43,000 nt of DNA from assembly GCF_030272615.1 (NCBI RefSeq), contig NC_081410.1:506338442-506381441 (forward strand), in the 5' to 3' direction. The position numbers and the translations under genes were made by a program. This DNA is from Cryptomeria japonica (taxonomy: Eukaryota; Streptophyta; Pinopsida; Cupressales; Cupressaceae). Within the stretch, counting starts at the first letter, position 1; each line of letters begins with the position of its first letter. The notes under the pieces were generated by a model, which was not told the origin of the DNA, did not search any database, and was given only the letters and a program-made list of their open reading frames with translations. Below, in pieces: positions 11,413 through 21,989 of the stretch.

Positions 11413-12240
11413 CTACTCGAACATCAACACTCTCAACAATTCTCTGTGTTTGGTTATTAAAACATTTGTAGGCCTTACTCTTGGTGGAATAGCCAAGAAA
11501 TATGCCTTCATCACTCTTAGCCTCAAATTTGCCAATTTAATTACCTCTCTTAATAAAAAATTTGCTTCCAAATATCTTAAAATAACTAACATCAGGTGAT
11601 CTTTCATAACAGTATTCATAAGGAGTATTTTCCTTACCTCTTTTTACCAGAACCCAGTTCATTGTGTAGACAATTGTGCTGATAGCTTCCCTCCAAAAGA
11701 TTTTTGCTACACCTCCTTGTATCAACATTGTCCTAGCAACTTCAACAACTAATCGGTTGTTCCTTTCTGTGATACCATTCTGCTATGGTGTCCTTGGTGC
11801 AGAAAGTTGCCGTTTGATACCATTCTCTTCAGAATACCTAGTGAATTCCTCAGAAGTCAATTCACCGCCTTGATATGTCCTCAGACATTTTATCTTCTTA
11901 CCACTCTCTTTTTCAGTGAAGGCCTTGAATGCCTTGAACTTACCAAAAGATTCAGTCTTATCCTTCAAGAATGTGACCCACATCATCTTTGATCAATCAT
12001 CAGTGACAATCATAAAATATCTGTCACCTTGAATTCTTTTTGTTCTTATTGGTCCACAAATATCTGTATGAACCAAATCTAACAAGTGCTCCACTAAGAA
12101 GGATTTTCTTTTGAAAGTTGAAGAAGTCATCTTTCCTAACTAACATTCTTTGCAAAGAGCATTAACTGATTTGTCTAAATGAGGCAAACCTCTCACTGTC
12201 TTGGACTTACTCACTTTAACAATGTTATCAAAGTTTATAT
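11413..12240 (-). pseudogene. Copia integrase domain
   Basis: The minus strand shows the zinc-binding H-H-C-C region (WHRIFCHINF ... LCKEC), then the core: LVHTDICGP (first Asp), KCLRTYQGGELTS and QNGITERNN (Glu). In typical copia integrases the second motif reads with Asp before QGGE; here it is Tyr, so a catalytic residue is lost. The copia C-terminal block follows (YFKIFGSKFFIK, SDEGIFLGYSTKSKAYK). Several in-frame stops, including one in the LGKMTS segment and one before QNG, confirm decay. Confidence 0.92.
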
Positions 12241-12449
12241 GACAAAATATCCTATGCCAAAGCCATCTATCATCTATTCTGGCAATAAAATAGTTGCTAA
12301 CTTTAGAATTGAGATGAAACGGGTTACCTTTAGTTTATTTCCCAGTTGCAATCAATTCACCTTTGTTGTCAAAGATTTTGCACATACCATTTTTAAACTC
12401 CAGTGGGTTTCCTTTGTCATTGTTGTGCCACACTCAAAAGATTGTGCTT

Positions 12450-12690
12450 TAGTCCTTCAACCCAATAGACATCATCTGCACTTCTCTTCTCGTTAAGAGA
12501 TATAACTCCTTTACCTTTAACCATGCAGGGTGAGTCATTGCCAAATCTAACAACACAGCCATCAAATTCTTGTCAAGGAAATAAATTTGCTCTGATCACT
12601 AGTCATATGATGTGAACAACCACTATCAATAATCCAATCATCAGAGTTATCCATCCTAGATACTAATGCCTTCTAGTCTAATATATCTTT
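12450..12690 (-). pseudogene. Copia protease domain
   Basis: The minus-strand translation reads WIIDSGCSHHMTSDQSKF, the copia aspartic-protease signature with catalytic D-S-G. A frameshift follows, then FGNDSPCMVKGKG. It lies between the gag zinc knuckle and the integrase, as expected for gag-protease-integrase-RT order. Confidence 0.88.
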
Positions 12691-12799
12691 CTTAATAGAT
12701 ATAAACACAATATCTTCACTAGCATCATCATCAGATTCTTCATTAGTGATACCACTATCAATAGCAATAAGACAATCTCTTTTTCCTTTACCCTTATAC

Positions 12800-13675
12800 T
12801 TCTTGAATTTATCTCTTGTGTTCATTTTCACCATTAGGACAATTAGCTTCTATGTGACCAATCTTATTGCATGCAAAACATTTTAAAGGTAATTTACCTC
12901 TATATTTACCACTACCTCTAGGCAACCTCTTTGCCAATAATGCTTCAAGCTCCACTAAACTGTCTTCATCATCAACATCTCTATTGGATCTAGATTCATA
13001 ACCATGACTAGTATGTCTACTTTTTCTTACAGATGGGTTAGAAACAGAAGCTCTAAATGCAGACTCAGATTTCTGTACACTACCATCCTAACCATTTAAT
13101 TCAAAAGAAGTAAGCTTGCCAATGATGAAGTCAAGAGTTACTTTAGTTTTTTCAATGGACTTCAGCTCCTGAATAGCTGCAACTTGAATAACATAGATTG
13201 ATAGAAGGGTTCTCAATACCTTACTAATTACTATGGCATCTTCTACTTTCCCTCCTACACTCTTAATTTGATCGACTATCTCTTTTATCCTTTGAACATA
13301 CCGTTGGATATTCTCACCTTCAGACATCCTCATGTCATCAAACTTTCCTCTTAGACTCTCTTCTTTAGCAATCTTAACATGTTCATCACCGCTATAAATC
13401 TCTTCAAGTTTTTTCCATACTTCATATGTAGTTTCAAGACCATGAACATCTACATATTCAACATCAGACATGGAACTGATAATAGCCTCCAATGCTTGAT
13501 GATTTTCTTGATGTTCTTTCTTTTGATCATCAGTCATAATTCTAGTAGGTAAAATATAATTAGTATCTATATGATCCCAATACTAACTTCCCAGACTCTT
13601 GATGTAAATTTTCATTATGTCACTCCAAATCCCATAGTTTTCTCTATTGAACTTTGGACCTTCCTTTTTCATCAT
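12800..13675 (-). pseudogene. Copia gag (UBN2-type) with zinc knuckle
   Basis: The start is the tandem ATG at 13675, shortly after the primer site. FNRENYGIWSDIMKIYIKS is the N-terminal gag motif. The UBN2 part follows (13537-13088), with AIISSMSD, VWKKLEEIY and RYVQRIKEIVDQI. A single CCHC knuckle, CFACNKIGHIEANC, lies at about 12890-12850. The nucleocapsid binds element RNA. At least two in-frame stops occur (after KSLGS, and after SFELNG at 13088). Confidence 0.92.
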
Positions 13676-13732
13676 GATCTAGCAGATCTTTTCCTCAAGT
13701 TGTTAGGCTTCGACCTTTAGAGGACCTAAATT

Positions 13733-13745
13733 GATCTAATACCAA
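13733..13745 (-). other. Copia primer-binding site
   Basis: On the minus strand TTGGTATTAGATC begins one base after the LTR end (CCATCA). It matches the plant initiator-Met tRNA 3' complement TGGTATCAGAGC with a few changes, consistent with an aged copy. Confidence 0.88.
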
Positions 13746-13746
13746 T

Positions 13747-15179
13747 TGATGGTATGATGAAAGAATAAGTATCTAGTAGATTACTGAGAGGGGGGGGGGG
13801 GGGGTGGGGGGGGGGTGGGGGGGGGGTGAATCGGTAACTAGAAAAACTGATACAAACTTCCCAAACTCAAACTCAAACATACAAAGTAATCTTATCAATG
13901 AAATACCATTGTCAAGATCAATACTCATAAGAATACTAGTTGACTATTATAACAACTTAATAGTAAATACCATTTAACTTGTAAACATCCAAATTCTTTA
14001 TCATATGCCAATGCTTCACTTCTCAATGCATCCGGTTATCATGCCTGATCAGAAATAGTTAATCAAATCAATCATAAGATCATAACCACAAAAACATTCA
14101 CCACATGACACATGTTTTTATATGTGGAAAAACCAAATAGGTAAAAAATACGGTGAGATGAGACTCACAAGATAATATCTGAACTCTTCTGAAGTTCACC
14201 CTATTAGGAGCCAAGCCTGTTAAAGCTTTTACAAAAAGTCCTATTAAGAATTGATCCTGTTCGGAATCACCCGGTTAAGGGATTGACTACAAATGCCTTG
14301 TTAGAAGCAAATACCTTGTAAGGAGTAACCTCAGTAGAGGATTTGAAAATCCAATCTAATGGACCACCTTGTTAGAGAATTTAAGAAGTAACCAAGCTTG
14401 TTAGAGCTTACTCGGTTAGGGGATTTCAATTCTGCTGTAATTGTTAGAAAACAATAGGAGTTTCTTGATCTATCTTAATAGCACTACATTTTCTTGATCA
14501 TATCCATTTAAGCTTCTATCTACCTTTACTCAAACTACAAACTCATTCTTTGGTTCGACAATCACATACTCAATTGATTTCTGCCAACTCTTGCCAACTC
14601 TTAAAGAAAACAACTTCATCAACCTTAAATAAAAATCAATTAGGTCGGTAACACAACAAAAATATAATCCTCTGATCGAGATTATAAACAAGTCAGTACA
14701 AGCATGACCATTGGATTTCATAGCAATCTCAACAACTCAATCAAGAAAACCTCAATCGCTCCTTGATTACCACTTTAATAACTCATCATGCATTTTGTAT
14801 TAGATGCAAATACATTTTGTTCATTCCCTAGACAAAAAAAGTGCCAAAACATTTTGAACTTGTCTCCATAGAATGACGTTACATGTCACCATCATTACCG
14901 CTCAACCAACATAGCCAATTCAAAAACCTTAATCAGTTAGGGTTTAACAAAAACAACTGGTAGGGTTTATCGGTTACATAACATAGAAAGGGTTTAACCT
15001 TTTACTCCGATTACCGGTTCAACTCACAAACTTACATACCAGTTTACAATAACCTTCACAAATCTCTTCCTACTTGTTACAAGACAATATCAACAACATT
15101 ATTAATATCATTACTGGTTCAATTGACATCAATGACAACATAACATATCATTAAAGCAATCTTCATGCAAATGCCAACA
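13747..15179 (-). repeat. Copia element 5' LTR
   Basis: 1433 bp, the partner of 7830-9238. It is distinguished by an expanded G tract on the plus strand, G15-T-G10-T-G10 at about 13790-13826, where the other LTR has 12 G. Termini are TG...CA on the minus strand. Gene-like small frames such as 14530-14721 mirror the one at 8570-8761 and are LTR sequence. Confidence 0.93.
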
Positions 15180-16680
15180 CATTCAACCCCAATCAATAGT
15201 GCCCATGACATTTGTCCCTGTGGTCTCCATTCCACCTTCTTCCTTCTTAGCATCTATGCCAATATTGAATCTGATGTCATCTATTCTCCAACATTCTTCT
15301 ATGCCATCTTCTTCTACCCAACCATATGTTTCTATTCCACAACCCTCCATTCCTCTCAATAATGTCACTTACTTCATTCGAGCTTTGCTTCCTCCTGTCA
15401 CAACAATTTGTGGGTCGCAACCAATTGTCACTCATGTCCCCATGACATCTGTCATCACATCTCACATTCCTGCTTCCTCATCATACCAATAAATTAGTGG
15501 TGGTGGTCCACTTTCCATGACTCATCCAATTCTAGGGGCAAACACAAATCATCATATCCAAAATCCACAACAAGACCTCATTAAAGAAATCTTGGACATG
15601 GAAAACATTATCAAAAACATGAAGGAAGGGACTAATAAAAGAAAACCTTACTCATTTGAGAAATTATGTCCTTGTCCTTATGACCCGTCTATATCAGTCA
15701 CACCATACCCACCAGGGTTTGAGATGCCTAAGTTCATGAAGTATGAGGGCAAAGGGGACCTCCAAGACCATGTTTGTGAGTTTCACATCTTATGTCAAGA
15801 AGTCTCCTATAGTGACTTATACCTTTGAAGGCTCTTCCCTAAGAGTCTCACGGGAGATGCTCTTGCATGGTTCTCATCCTTACCTCGAGGTTCTATCACT
15901 TCCCAAAATTATCAAAAAAGTTTGTGGCCCATTATGCCTACAATATTGTTAATGATGTTTCCATGATGGACCTTTGTAACACAAAACAAAGGCCTGGAGA
16001 TACTTTCACTAACTTCTTGCAAAGATGACGACATCTCATCAAGAAATCCGAGTGGGACATGCCAGAACAACACCAAATTGAATTATTTCAAAAGAATCTA
16101 GTGCTTGAACTATCAAGACCTTTGACATCTCAATGTATCAAATCTTTCCAAAAATTGACTGACAAGGGTGTAGCTCTTGAACGTGTCTTGCTAGAGGAAG
16201 GAACCTTAAAACATTACCAAAAATCAAGTCAAAATTCTTCCTCTTACCATAATGATAAACCAAAATTTTGGTCCAAAAACAAGAATGTAGTCAATGATGG
16301 TGTGACTTATGCAAAACAGGTCCAGATCGTGTCTGCTCCTCCAATGCCCACTACCACCAATCGCCAATTCAACAATCAAAATCAATCTTAAAAGCCTCAT
16401 AACAATTTTTCAGTTTAGGGGCGACCACGCCGATCTAACAACATGACTCAAAGAGACTTCACTCCTCTTTCTGAGCCCATTGAGGTTGTGTTCTGAAAGC
16501 TTGTCCAAGAAGGCGCGGTAGTCTTTCCGATAACTCTCCTATTTGATCCTAATCAACCCAAATCTAGGTGGTACAATGAGAATGAGTACTGTGAATATCA
16601 TGGTATCGAGGGACATGATACACGAAAGTGTATGTAGTTGAAAATCTACATACAAGACCTCATTGATAAGGGTGATATTG
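15180..16680 (+). pseudogene. Tat-type gag, 3' fragment
   Basis: Continuation of the gag begun at 7431. A proline/serine-rich segment (15199-15492) is followed by YPPGFEMPKF, then the retrotransposon gag core: LFPKSLTGDALAWF, LPRGSITS, MDLCNTKQRPGDTF and FTNFLQR. These are characteristic of plant Tat-lineage gag. A knuckle-like CEYHGIEGHDTRKC lies at about 16590-16632. There are frameshifts near 15830 and 15900, and stops at FLQR-stop (a Trp codon changed to TGA), at 16389 and inside 16400-16640. The capsid domain would package genomic RNA; this copy cannot. Confidence 0.9.
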
Positions 16681-17225
16681 AAGTAGAAACAACCAAACGT
16701 GGTAACAACAATGACAAACTTAAAATGTACCAGGAACCTTACTCGAAACATGATAAAGGAAAAGGCTCATCATCTAACACTGTGAACTATGATTACACCA
16801 ATCATATAACAGTCTTTGCCTTTTTAGTAGGTTGCATTGTGCCTACAGACAACCATGTCAATGTCATAACTATCCAAGGACTTAAACCTCCCCCTTCCCA
16901 AAGAAGACCTAACCCTGCTAAGATAGTCATTCAAGGTGCTACACCTTCCACTTCCCACTCTCAGAATGATTGCAACGTAACCACCTACCGAGGTAGAGTC
17001 ACTGTCCAAGGAGCCCCTCCCCCCATGTCTTCCACCCACCAATATGACCTCCTTGACCATCTTGGGAAGAACCCCACACAATTATCCATCCTAGAACTTT
17101 TCAAGACTTCCCCTGTCCACAAGGAGATTTTGGAACAAGCACTCCTTGAGTCTTGCATTCCCAATAATATCAATGCTGCTCAATTTCAAGCTCTCATTGG
17201 AAACCTTGCCGCCTAGCAACACCTT
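16681..17225 (+). pseudogene. Tat-type gag-protease linker
   Basis: The open frame 16638-17216 contains a charged segment, then repeated IQGxxPP-like phrases (TIQGLKPPPSQ, VIQGATPSTS, VQGAPPPMSS at roughly residues 75-130). It ends with YDLLDHLGKNPTQLSILELF, a conserved phrase just upstream of the protease in Tat-lineage elements. It stays in the frame of gag and protease across one stop at 17214. Confidence 0.8.
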
Positions 17226-17680
17226 GTGTTCACTTCCAATGATGTTCCTACAGATGAAGAACATAATAAACCTTTGCACATAGAAGCTCTTATCCAGAAG
17301 CACAAGGTTAAACGTATCTTGATAGACGATGGATCCAGACTCAATTTGTGTACATATAAGTTAATAAAACAATTGGGGCTTTCTGAGGACCTAGTAGATA
17401 CATTAGGAATAATCACAATAAAAGCATATGATGATGCAGAAAGAGTTTCTAAAGGCATGATCACCTTGCCTCTTCAAGTGGGCCCTATTACAATTGAGAC
17501 CCCTTGCCAAGTCCTAGATCTTGATCTCCCTTATAACATCCTCCTTGGATGACCATGTATTCACTCCCTTTAGGCCATCCCTTCCACTTATCATCAATGC
17601 ATCAAATTCCCCTTCAATGGAAGAGAGATCACTATCAAAGGTGATCCACAACCCTTTCAATATTGCAAGCTCTTAGAGGG
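17226..17680 (+). pseudogene. Tat-type aspartic protease
   Basis: The frame shows RILIDDGSRLNLCT, where the D-x-G-S active-site motif of gypsy-type retropepsins is intact, then GPITIETPCQV and DLDLPYNILLG. A stop follows at the usual ILLGRPW position (17550), and the frame reads on as AIPSTYHQCIKFPF, the standard post-protease sequence of this clade. Confidence 0.88.
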
Positions 17681-18917
17681 GAAGCATCCATATCATTTCC
17701 CATTAAATAGACCCTCTCCAACTCCTCCATCTGACACATCAAATGTCACCTCCACCTCATCCCAATCAGAGCCCAAAATCAAGATCCTAGATAATGGCTA
17801 TGGAGAATACAAAGTTGAGGATGTCTTATTAATAGGGAATCTCCTCGTGTCTCCCAAGTCATTCACCAAACCAAAAGAAATAAAAAAATATCAAAAACCT
17901 ATTATACAATGCAAAGATACCACCTTTTAGAAATGGGGTCCACTTGATGAGTAGAGTCTTGAGACAAATTTGTCTTCATGGTTGTACCGGGAAGAAGATG
18001 AAGACCCAGAAAAAATACCTAAGAAAATGTATCAAAAAATATCAGCTATAGTAGAAAAGATAGGTTACAAAGAACACAGTTTGGGACCGGAGGAGAAAGG
18101 AATAAAACAACCAATAAATCCTATCTCATACAAGTATAACAAGGGCTTGGGGTATACTCTAGTGCCTAAGATCACTATCACTGGTGCCCCTTCAAGTCCT
18201 TCTTTGAATGTCGAAGACTCTGGTGAATAGGAGTTCCATGAAATGCTTTTTGAATACAAAGATGACATCTTCTTTGACACCCACATCAAAACCATCACTC
18301 CCATAACCTGTCCCATTCTAAATGAGCTACAACTTGTTCATCTTGAACTTATAGACTGGGGCAATTGAGACAAACCCATTTTAGATGTCTGCGCCGATGA
18401 CAATACTCTCATGACTCTCCTGACTATGCACAATTTGGAAGACTGCAACAAAGTTCATGTGATTCAGTTACATGAAAAAGGATACTTTGATAGTCAGGTC
18501 AATGCCCTTAGTCGCAAAAAAGATAATAAAAAGAAAAACCATGATTCCCTAGGTGAAAACCTCTCTGAGGCACCTTTGGATGAAGAAAATGTAAAAACAA
18601 AGGGCGTATTCAAAAGTGAAAACCTGGAAAAGGCACTTGAGGATGAGGGACTTGACCTCCCTACCATTGGTCCTCTTCCACAAGACATGTCAAACCTGTT
18701 AATAGAAGAGACAAATACTATCAATATGGGCATCAAAGATACCCCAAAGAATGTGCTCATCGCCAAGTCCCTCACGGATCAAGAGAGACATAACTTCATC
18801 AGTTTCCTCATAGAAAGAAAGATTTTTTCCTGGTCATATGCTGACATGCCAGGCCTAGATCCTGACTTGGTAGTTCACAATCTTGCTATCTGTCCATATA
18901 CAAAACTAGTAAAATAG
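17681..18917 (+). pseudogene. Tat-type protease-RT linker
   Basis: Long acidic linker in the same frame as gag and protease. Recognisable pieces are KYNKGLGYTLVPK (near 18150) and a Lys/Glu-rich segment (18500-18700). DLDPDLVVHNL-like sequence, including FSWSYADMPGLDPDL, comes immediately before the RT. Stops occur at 17928, 17950, 18228 and 18366. Confidence 0.75.
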
Positions 18918-19990
18918 AAATTATGCAAGATACATCCACATATTGCATTCCTGGTCAAAGAAGAACTTCAAAAGATGTTGGATACAGAATTAATCAAACC
19001 ATTAGACTATCCCAAATGATGGGTATCCAACATTGTACCAATTGCAAGACCCGTTGGGGGTATCCGCATTTGTACTAGTTTCTGAGATCTAAACAAGTTT
19101 CCCTAAGGATGATTTCCCACTCCCCAACATAGACATGACTGTAGATATCACATCGGGACATGAAATGTTATCACTTATGGACATATTTTCTGGATATAAT
19201 CAGATCAGGATTGTGGAGGAAGATCAACACAAAACTGCATTCACAACACCATGGGGGACTTTTTGTTACTGGGTCATGCTTTTTGGTCTAAAAAATGGCG
19301 GAGCTACATATTAATGTGCAATGACAATAATTTTTCATGACCTCTTGTAGAAAATCATGGAGGACTTTTTGGACGATCTTCTAGGCAAATCAAAGACAAG
19401 ACATGAGCACATCCCTATCTTAAGGAAAATCTTTGAAAGATTGGAAGAATAGAAACTGTGCCTCAATCCTAAGAAGTGTGTCTTTGGTGTCACATTAGAA
19501 AAATTGTTAGGTTTCATTTTTTCCAGCAGAGGCATCAAAGTTGATCTGGAAAATGTGAAAGCTATCATGGAAATGCCTCCCCCAAAGACCCTTAGATAGC
19601 TGCATAGCCTCCAAGGGAAACTCCAATCTATCAAGTGCTTCATCTCGCAGCTTGCAGATAAATGCCATCCATTTGCACACCTGTTGCTCAAAGACACAAA
19701 ATTCAAATGGGTCTGCCTATGTCAAAAAGATTTTGAAAAACTCAAATAATATCTGGCATCACCTCTAGTTCTTATGCCTCCTACTCCTAGAAAGCCTCTT
19801 CTTTTGTACATATCTGCTACTATAGTGGCATTGGGGGCATTATTGGCACAAATGGATGATCAGGGAAAGGAGCATGCTATATATTACATTAGTCAAACAC
19901 TCATAGGGTACGAGCTCAATTATACTCCATTGAAAGAGTATGCTTAACACTTATCTTTAGTACACAAAAACTTCGGCACTACATACTAAA
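18918..19990 (+). pseudogene. Tat-type reverse transcriptase and first RNase H
   Basis: RT landmarks in order: IHPHIAFLVKEELQKML, NIVPIARPVGGIRICTSF, FPLPNIDMTVD, LMDIFSGYNQI, KTAFTTPWGTFCY, MLFGLKNGGATY and the catalytic FLDDLLGKS (an FLDD variant of YVDD), then LNPKKCVFGV and GIKVDLENVKAI. The gypsy RNase H follows: PRKPLLLYISA, LGALLAQ, AIYYISQTL and YTPLKEYA. A frameshift near 19095 and many stops, mostly TAG/TAA where Gln, Glu or Trp is expected, inactivate it. Confidence 0.93.
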
Positions 19991-20079
19991 CAACAAAACA
20001 AAACTAATTGCTAGGATTGACCCTCTCAAATATCTCTTATCAAAAGCTTCCCTCACTGGGAGCACTGCTAAATGGGTCA

Positions 20080-20660
20080 TGTTGTTAAGAGAATTTGACA
20101 TTGAATATGTGGACAAAAAATAAATCAAAGGATAGGTAATCGCAGACCAACTAGCTAATGCTCTTCTTCCAGGTGACCATCTGATCCTTACAGAATTGCC
20201 AAACGAATTCATAATGATTGTCACCACATCCTCCACATGGAAATTGTACTTTGATGGTTCTTGCACCTAAAATGGATTGGGGGCAGAAATACTGTTGATC
20301 ACACCTCAAGGAGATTGCATCCCAAAATCATACAAGATAGCCTTTGCATTTACCAACAACATCGTATAATATGAGGCACTGATTATTGGACTACGCTTGG
20401 CTATCCAATGGAAGATATTGGAATTGCATGTTTATGGTGATTCCAAACTTATCATTAAACAAGTCAATGATGAATATCAAACAAAAGATGACAAGATTCT
20501 TCCCTATCGTAGTATGGTTGAAGATCTTAAGTAGAATTTCACAACAATCAAGTTTCATCAAATTCCAAAAATAAACAACAAAGATGCAAATGCAATGGCC
20601 ACCATTGGCTCCCTCCTTCAGATGCCGACACATAGTCAGAACTGTGAGTTCTTGGTCGAG
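20080..20660 (+). pseudogene. Second, archaeal-type RNase H of the Tat-type element
   Basis: After the RT-linked RNase H and a connector (LLREFDIEYVDKK, ADQLANALLPGD) comes a second RNase H: WKLYFDGSCT (first Asp), GLGAEILLITPQG, YEALIIGLRLA and HVYGDSKLIIKQV (Asp). DANAMATIGSLL closes the domain. The Glu expected before YEAL is replaced by a stop codon (NNIV-stop). Two RNase H domains in tandem are the hallmark of the Tat lineage, so this domain decides the classification. Confidence 0.9.
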
Positions 20661-20699
20661 CAATAATTCATACCAGCTTATGATTTACGAGAATCTAAA

Positions 20700-21760
20700 A
20701 TGGTGTGCATACTCATTGGTCCCGAATCCCCCTGGTATCAAGAGACCTTCACTTACTTAAGAGACAACACAATTCCCCCACACCTTACCAAAACCCAACA
20801 ACAAACCTTCATCCGCCGATGTGCTCGTTACAGTATCCTTGGAGACACCTTGTTCAGAAGGCATTTCGATGGTTCCCTCCTAAGGTGTTTAGACAAACAA
20901 GAGGCTGAATGGGCACTACATAAACTGCATGAAGGTATTTGTGGGGCACACTCAAGTGGGATCACTTTGGCTAAAAAGCTGTTTCGAATAGGATATTACT
21001 GGCCTACAATGGAAGTAGATGCATATAATTATGTGAAGAAATATATCCCTTGCCAGAAACATGGTGACAAGATCTATGCGCTATCACAAGAATTGCAACC
21101 GTTCATTACACCCTAGCCCTTCTCACAGTGGGAGCTCGATCTCATTGGGAAAATCTACCCTACATCCTCCAACAATTATAAATTCAATATCACCGCCATT
21201 AAATATTTCACCAAGTGGGTGGAGGCCATCCCTCTTACCTTCACCATTGGTAAGCAGATCTCTAGATTCATTTTTAACTACTTGATCTATTGATATGGAA
21301 TCCCCAAAGTTATCCTTTCAGATAACGACAGACCATTAAAAAATCAGAATATTAAAGAGCTCTGCCAGAAATTTGATATCCAACATCGCTTCTCCACTCC
21401 ATATTACCCACAAGGTAATGGTCAAGCTGAGGCTTCTAACAAAACCGTAATCAAAATCCTCAAAAAGACAGTCAATGAAGCTGGTCATGATTGGCACCTC
21501 CAACTCCGCCATGCTTTGTGGGCTTACCGTACCTCCATCCGCACACCCACAGGTGCCATCCCATATTCCCTTATCTTTGGCTCTGAAACCATCCTCCCTC
21601 TTGAGATCGATATCCCCTCTCTAAGGGTGTCTCTATAGGATATCCTCCTAGACGAGGAATACAGGGTTGCCAGACTACAAGAGCTAGAAATATTGGATGA
21701 AAGGTGCCTTGAGGCCTTAAACCATCTCTGGGTATAATCACCTATGCTTGAGTTACCACA
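20700..21760 (+). pseudogene. Tat-type integrase
   Basis: The zinc-binding H-H-C-C region spans 20915-21065 (HKLHEGICGAHSSGITLAKK, then YYWPTM, with CQKHGD holding the last Cys). A stop at 21114 precedes the core: WELDLIGKI (Asp), KYFTKWVEAIPL, VILSDNDRPLKN (Asp) and YYPQGNGQAEASNKTV (Glu). RTSIRTPTGAIPYSLIFG follows, so the D-D-E residues are all present. Stops at 21114, about 21291 and about 21637 break the frame. Confidence 0.93.
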
Positions 21761-21769
21761 AGAAGGTCA

Positions 21770-21984
21770 GAACCTGAGAATTTGAAATTGGTGATCTTGT
21801 CCTCATGGAAAATCAGAGAAACCTTCAAGAAAGAGAGAATAAAGGCAAGTTTGAGCCTAATTATCTTGGACCATATGTGATCACAACAAAGTATGGATTA
21901 GGGGCATATCAGTTAGATACTCCTGAAGGAGGTCCTTGGCATGATCCAATGAACATCATGCACCTAAAGAGATTCTATTCCTAG
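21770..21984 (+). pseudogene. Tat-type integrase C-terminus / pol end
   Basis: The frame shows FEIGDLVLMENQRNLQ, GKFEPNYLGPYVITTKYG and GAYQLDTPEGGPWHDPMN. It ends MHLKRFYS-stop at 21982-21984, the normal end of a Tat pol. No chromodomain is present, as expected for this lineage. The element's usual 3' untranslated region and LTR do not follow; see the adjoining ORF. Confidence 0.88.
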
Positions 21985-21989
21985 TCCTT

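Larger units (their letters stand above)
7830..15179 (-). mobile_element. Ty1/copia retrotransposon, complete structure but decayed
   Basis: Two LTRs (7830-9238 and 13747-15179) flank, on the minus strand, primer site, gag, protease, integrase, RT, RNase H and polypurine tract, in the copia order. Both LTRs have TG...CA ends. The flanking 5-bp duplication is CATTT (7825-7829) and CATTC (15180-15184), one mismatch. Removing the element plus one duplication restores the reading frame of the Tat gag it interrupts, so it inserted after that element. Many in-frame stops and frameshifts make it non-autonomous today. Length is 7.35 kb, with long LTRs of about 1.4 kb. Confidence 0.95.
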
